From NCBI RefSeq assembly GCF_007991615.1, contig NZ_BJYR01000013.1, positions 205,594 to 269,593 on the forward strand: DNA of 64,000 nucleotides, read 5' to 3'. A program made the position numbers and the translations under genes. Shown piece after piece: positions 58,928 through 64,000 of the stretch. The stretch is from Novosphingobium sediminis (GTDB lineage: Bacteria > Pseudomonadota > Alphaproteobacteria > Sphingomonadales > Sphingomonadaceae). The notes under the pieces are model-generated. The model saw nothing but the letters and a program-made list of their open reading frames with translations. It was not told the origin of the DNA and did not search any database. The first letter of the stretch is position 1; each line of letters opens with the position of its first letter.

Positions 58928-59566
58928 TCAGCCTTCCAGTTCGACGTCCCAATACAGCCAGTCGCGCCAGCTTTCGTGGAGGTGGCCCGGCGGGAACAGC
59001 CGGCCGCGCTCCTGCAGGTGCCACGAAGTCGGCCGGATCGGTTCGGTGATGAGGCGCATCGCGGCCTGCGCCGGGGTGCGCCCGCCCTTGCGCATGTTGC
59101 AGGGCGCGCAGGCGGCGACGACGTTTTCCCACGTGGTGCGCCCGCCGAGGCGGCGCGGCACGACGTGGTCGAAGGTGAGGTGATCCGGGCAGCCGCAATA
59201 CTGGCACTGGAACTTGTCACGCAGGAACAGGTTGAAGCGCGTGAAGGCGGGAAACTCGCTTGGCCGGACATACTGGCGCAGCGCGATGACCGATGGGATC
59301 TTCATGTCCAGCGAGGCGCTGTGCACCTCGCGGTCATAGGTTGCGACGATATCGACCCGTTCGAGAAACACCGCCTTGATCGCGGTCTGCCAGGGCCAGA
59401 GGCTTAGCGGGTAGTAGCTGAGCGGGGTGTAATCGGCATTGAGCACCAGCGCCGGGCAATTCGAGAGATGGCGGTCATGCCCGAGGAAGGCGGCCCCCTC
59501 GACATGGGGACTTCCGCTGTGGGGCTTGGCATCCGCCGCCCGCTCGATCAGCGCCTTATGAAGCAT
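58928..59566 (-). CDS. HNH endonuclease
   Basis: A 212-residue protein with a beta-beta-alpha-metal (HNH) nuclease domain near residues 135-180: CQYCGCPDHLTFDHVVPRRL, GGRTTWENVVAACAPCNMRK. Two CxxC pairs hold structural zinc, and DHV, N and H supply the catalytic set. The N-terminal half (CPALVLNADYTPLSYYPLSL, AVFLERVDIVATYDREVHSA) is conserved in chromosomal HNH proteins of bacteria. It stands alone with no methylase or phage genes nearby, so it is a housekeeping or repair-type HNH protein and not a restriction system. The start at 59566 (MLHKALIERA) fits; a longer reading lacks conservation signs. Confidence 0.88.
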   Translation of the reverse strand: MLHKALIERAADAKPHSGSPHVEGAAFLGHDRHLSNCPALVLNADYTPLSYYPLSLWPWQTAIKAVFLERVDIVATYDREVHSASLDMKIPSVIALRQYVRPSEFPAFTRFNLFLRDKFQCQYCGCPDHLTFDHVVPRRLGGRTTWENVVAACAPCNMRKGGRTPAQAAMRLITEPIRPTSWHLQERGRLFPPGHLHESWRDWLYWDVELEG

Positions 59567-59727
59567 GCTCCCGTCCGGCCCTTTTGCTGGTGAACGCCAG
59601 AATCCCCGCCCGGAGGCGAAGCAAGGCGCCTTCGGAGTGCGATGTGGGGGATGCGGATGACCGCTTCGTGACGCATGCGCAGAAAAGAACACAGGCGCGA
59701 GTCATGCGTCAAGGGGACGCGTGAAAT

Positions 59728-59759
59728 CCTGTCCACAGGTGCATGGACCTGTGGACAGG
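59728..59759. repeat. CCTGTCCACAGGT inverted repeat upstream of the HNH gene
   Basis: CCTGTCCACAGGT at 59728-59740 and ACCTGTGGACAGG at 59747-59759 form 13-bp arms with a 6-nt loop. Each arm is itself almost palindromic, and a further TGTGGATCAA lies at 59761-59770. The elements resemble DnaA-box sequence (TGTGGATAA) with one or two mismatches. Confidence 0.65.
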
Positions 59760-59802
59760 GTGTGGATCAATTCGGCTAAAGCGAACGATTACAGCGCGGT
59801 GA

Positions 59803-63934
<4,132 letters not shown>

Positions 63935-63937
63935 TGG

Positions 63938-63960
63938 CTGTTTCGGTGAAACCGAAACAG
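63938..63960 (+). terminator. hairpin directly after gyrB
   Basis: CTGTTTCGGT-GAA-ACCGAAACAG is a perfect 10-bp stem 3 nt after the gyrB stop. It lacks a U tract, so it may stabilise the mRNA end and not terminate by itself. Confidence 0.5.
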
Positions 63961-63962
63961 AT

Positions 63963-64000
63963 GCGGCACCGGCCCGCTCCCCCGCCCGGCCACCCACGAG
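63963..64000. repeat. CCCGCTCCCCCGCCCGGCC repeat, copy 2 (cut by the window end)
   Basis: From GCGGCACCGGCCCGCTCCCC to CCACCCA it matches the left arm of the inverted repeat at 44352-44436. The right arm lies outside the window. Confidence 0.75.

Noticed and set aside
58928..59566. Restriction enzyme or phage HNH nuclease
   Set aside because: No methyltransferase, terminase or phage gene is nearby and the N-terminal half matches chromosomal HNH proteins.

Overview
This 64 kb window is a GC-rich, gene-dense piece of chromosome from an alphaproteobacterium. It is most likely a member of the Sphingomonadales, and a Novosphingobium-like genome is my best guess. The reasons are the side-by-side rpsT and dnaA, a membrane-anchored CycM-type cytochrome c, a UrcA-family protein, a short-chain fatty acyl regulator (ScfR/PccR type) divergent from pccB, and several families of intergenic palindromes of the kind common in sphingomonads. 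Genes lie on both strands in tight operons with 1-4 nt overlaps, and GTG or TTG starts are frequent. I saw no tRNA or rRNA gene, CRISPR array, prophage or insertion-sequence transposase.

Layout. 1-2.2 kb: a TetR regulator divergent from a di-iron-like PF10118 protein, a four-helix membrane protein resembling styrene-oxide isomerase, and a DUF559 nuclease framed by repeats. 2.3-13.3 kb: a propionyl-CoA/methylmalonyl-CoA module (scfR, pccB, thiolase, mce, mcm, pccA) followed by etfBA. 13.3-15.3 kb: an acetyltransferase, an isoaspartyl peptidase and a small cysteine-motif protein. 15.4-21.6 kb: a six-gene MoxR/DUF58/SpoIIM/RDD/DUF4350/DUF4129 operon of unknown function, behind pheA. 22.7-31 kb: cytochrome c, infA, a pseudo-receiver regulator, a phosphoesterase, small secreted proteins, HxlR, an SPFH/NfeD pair and msrB. 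31-38.5 kb: PBP1A, an MmyB-type regulator, a limonene-epoxide-hydrolase-fold protein, and the envelope quality-control set hflK-hflC-degP. 38.5-44.3 kb: mrp, a Tat-exported molybdenum hydroxylase large subunit, hemH and a P450. 44.6-47.8 kb: rpsT, dnaA and a MoeB/ThiF-type enzyme. 47.8-56.8 kb: sirtuin, dapB, nth, a lipoprotein, a dicarboxylate symporter, aroC, small enzymes, ubiG and lysC. 56.9-64 kb: a quinone reductase, a nitronate-monooxygenase-like protein, an HNH nuclease, an M20 peptidase and gyrB.

How the genes work together. Propionyl-CoA is carboxylated by PccA/PccB, epimerised by Mce and rearranged by B12-dependent Mcm to succinyl-CoA, and ETF takes electrons from the acyl-CoA dehydrogenases that feed this route. 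The scfR-pccB gap holds a perfect 9+9 bp inverted repeat of TTTGCAAA type, and the etfB leader holds a LiuR-like site, so two separate acyl-CoA-responsive controls are suggested. DapB and LysC serve the aspartate pathway, and AroC and PheA serve aromatic amino acids.

The strongest leads for something less described are the MoxR-centred membrane operon, an apparent internal translation start in lysC, an orphan exported molybdenum hydroxylase between mrp and hemH, an 18-bp perfect palindrome over the P450 promoter, and two unlisted-looking small proteins. Most of the rest is ordinary core genome. All family assignments come from reading the translated sequence without database searches.
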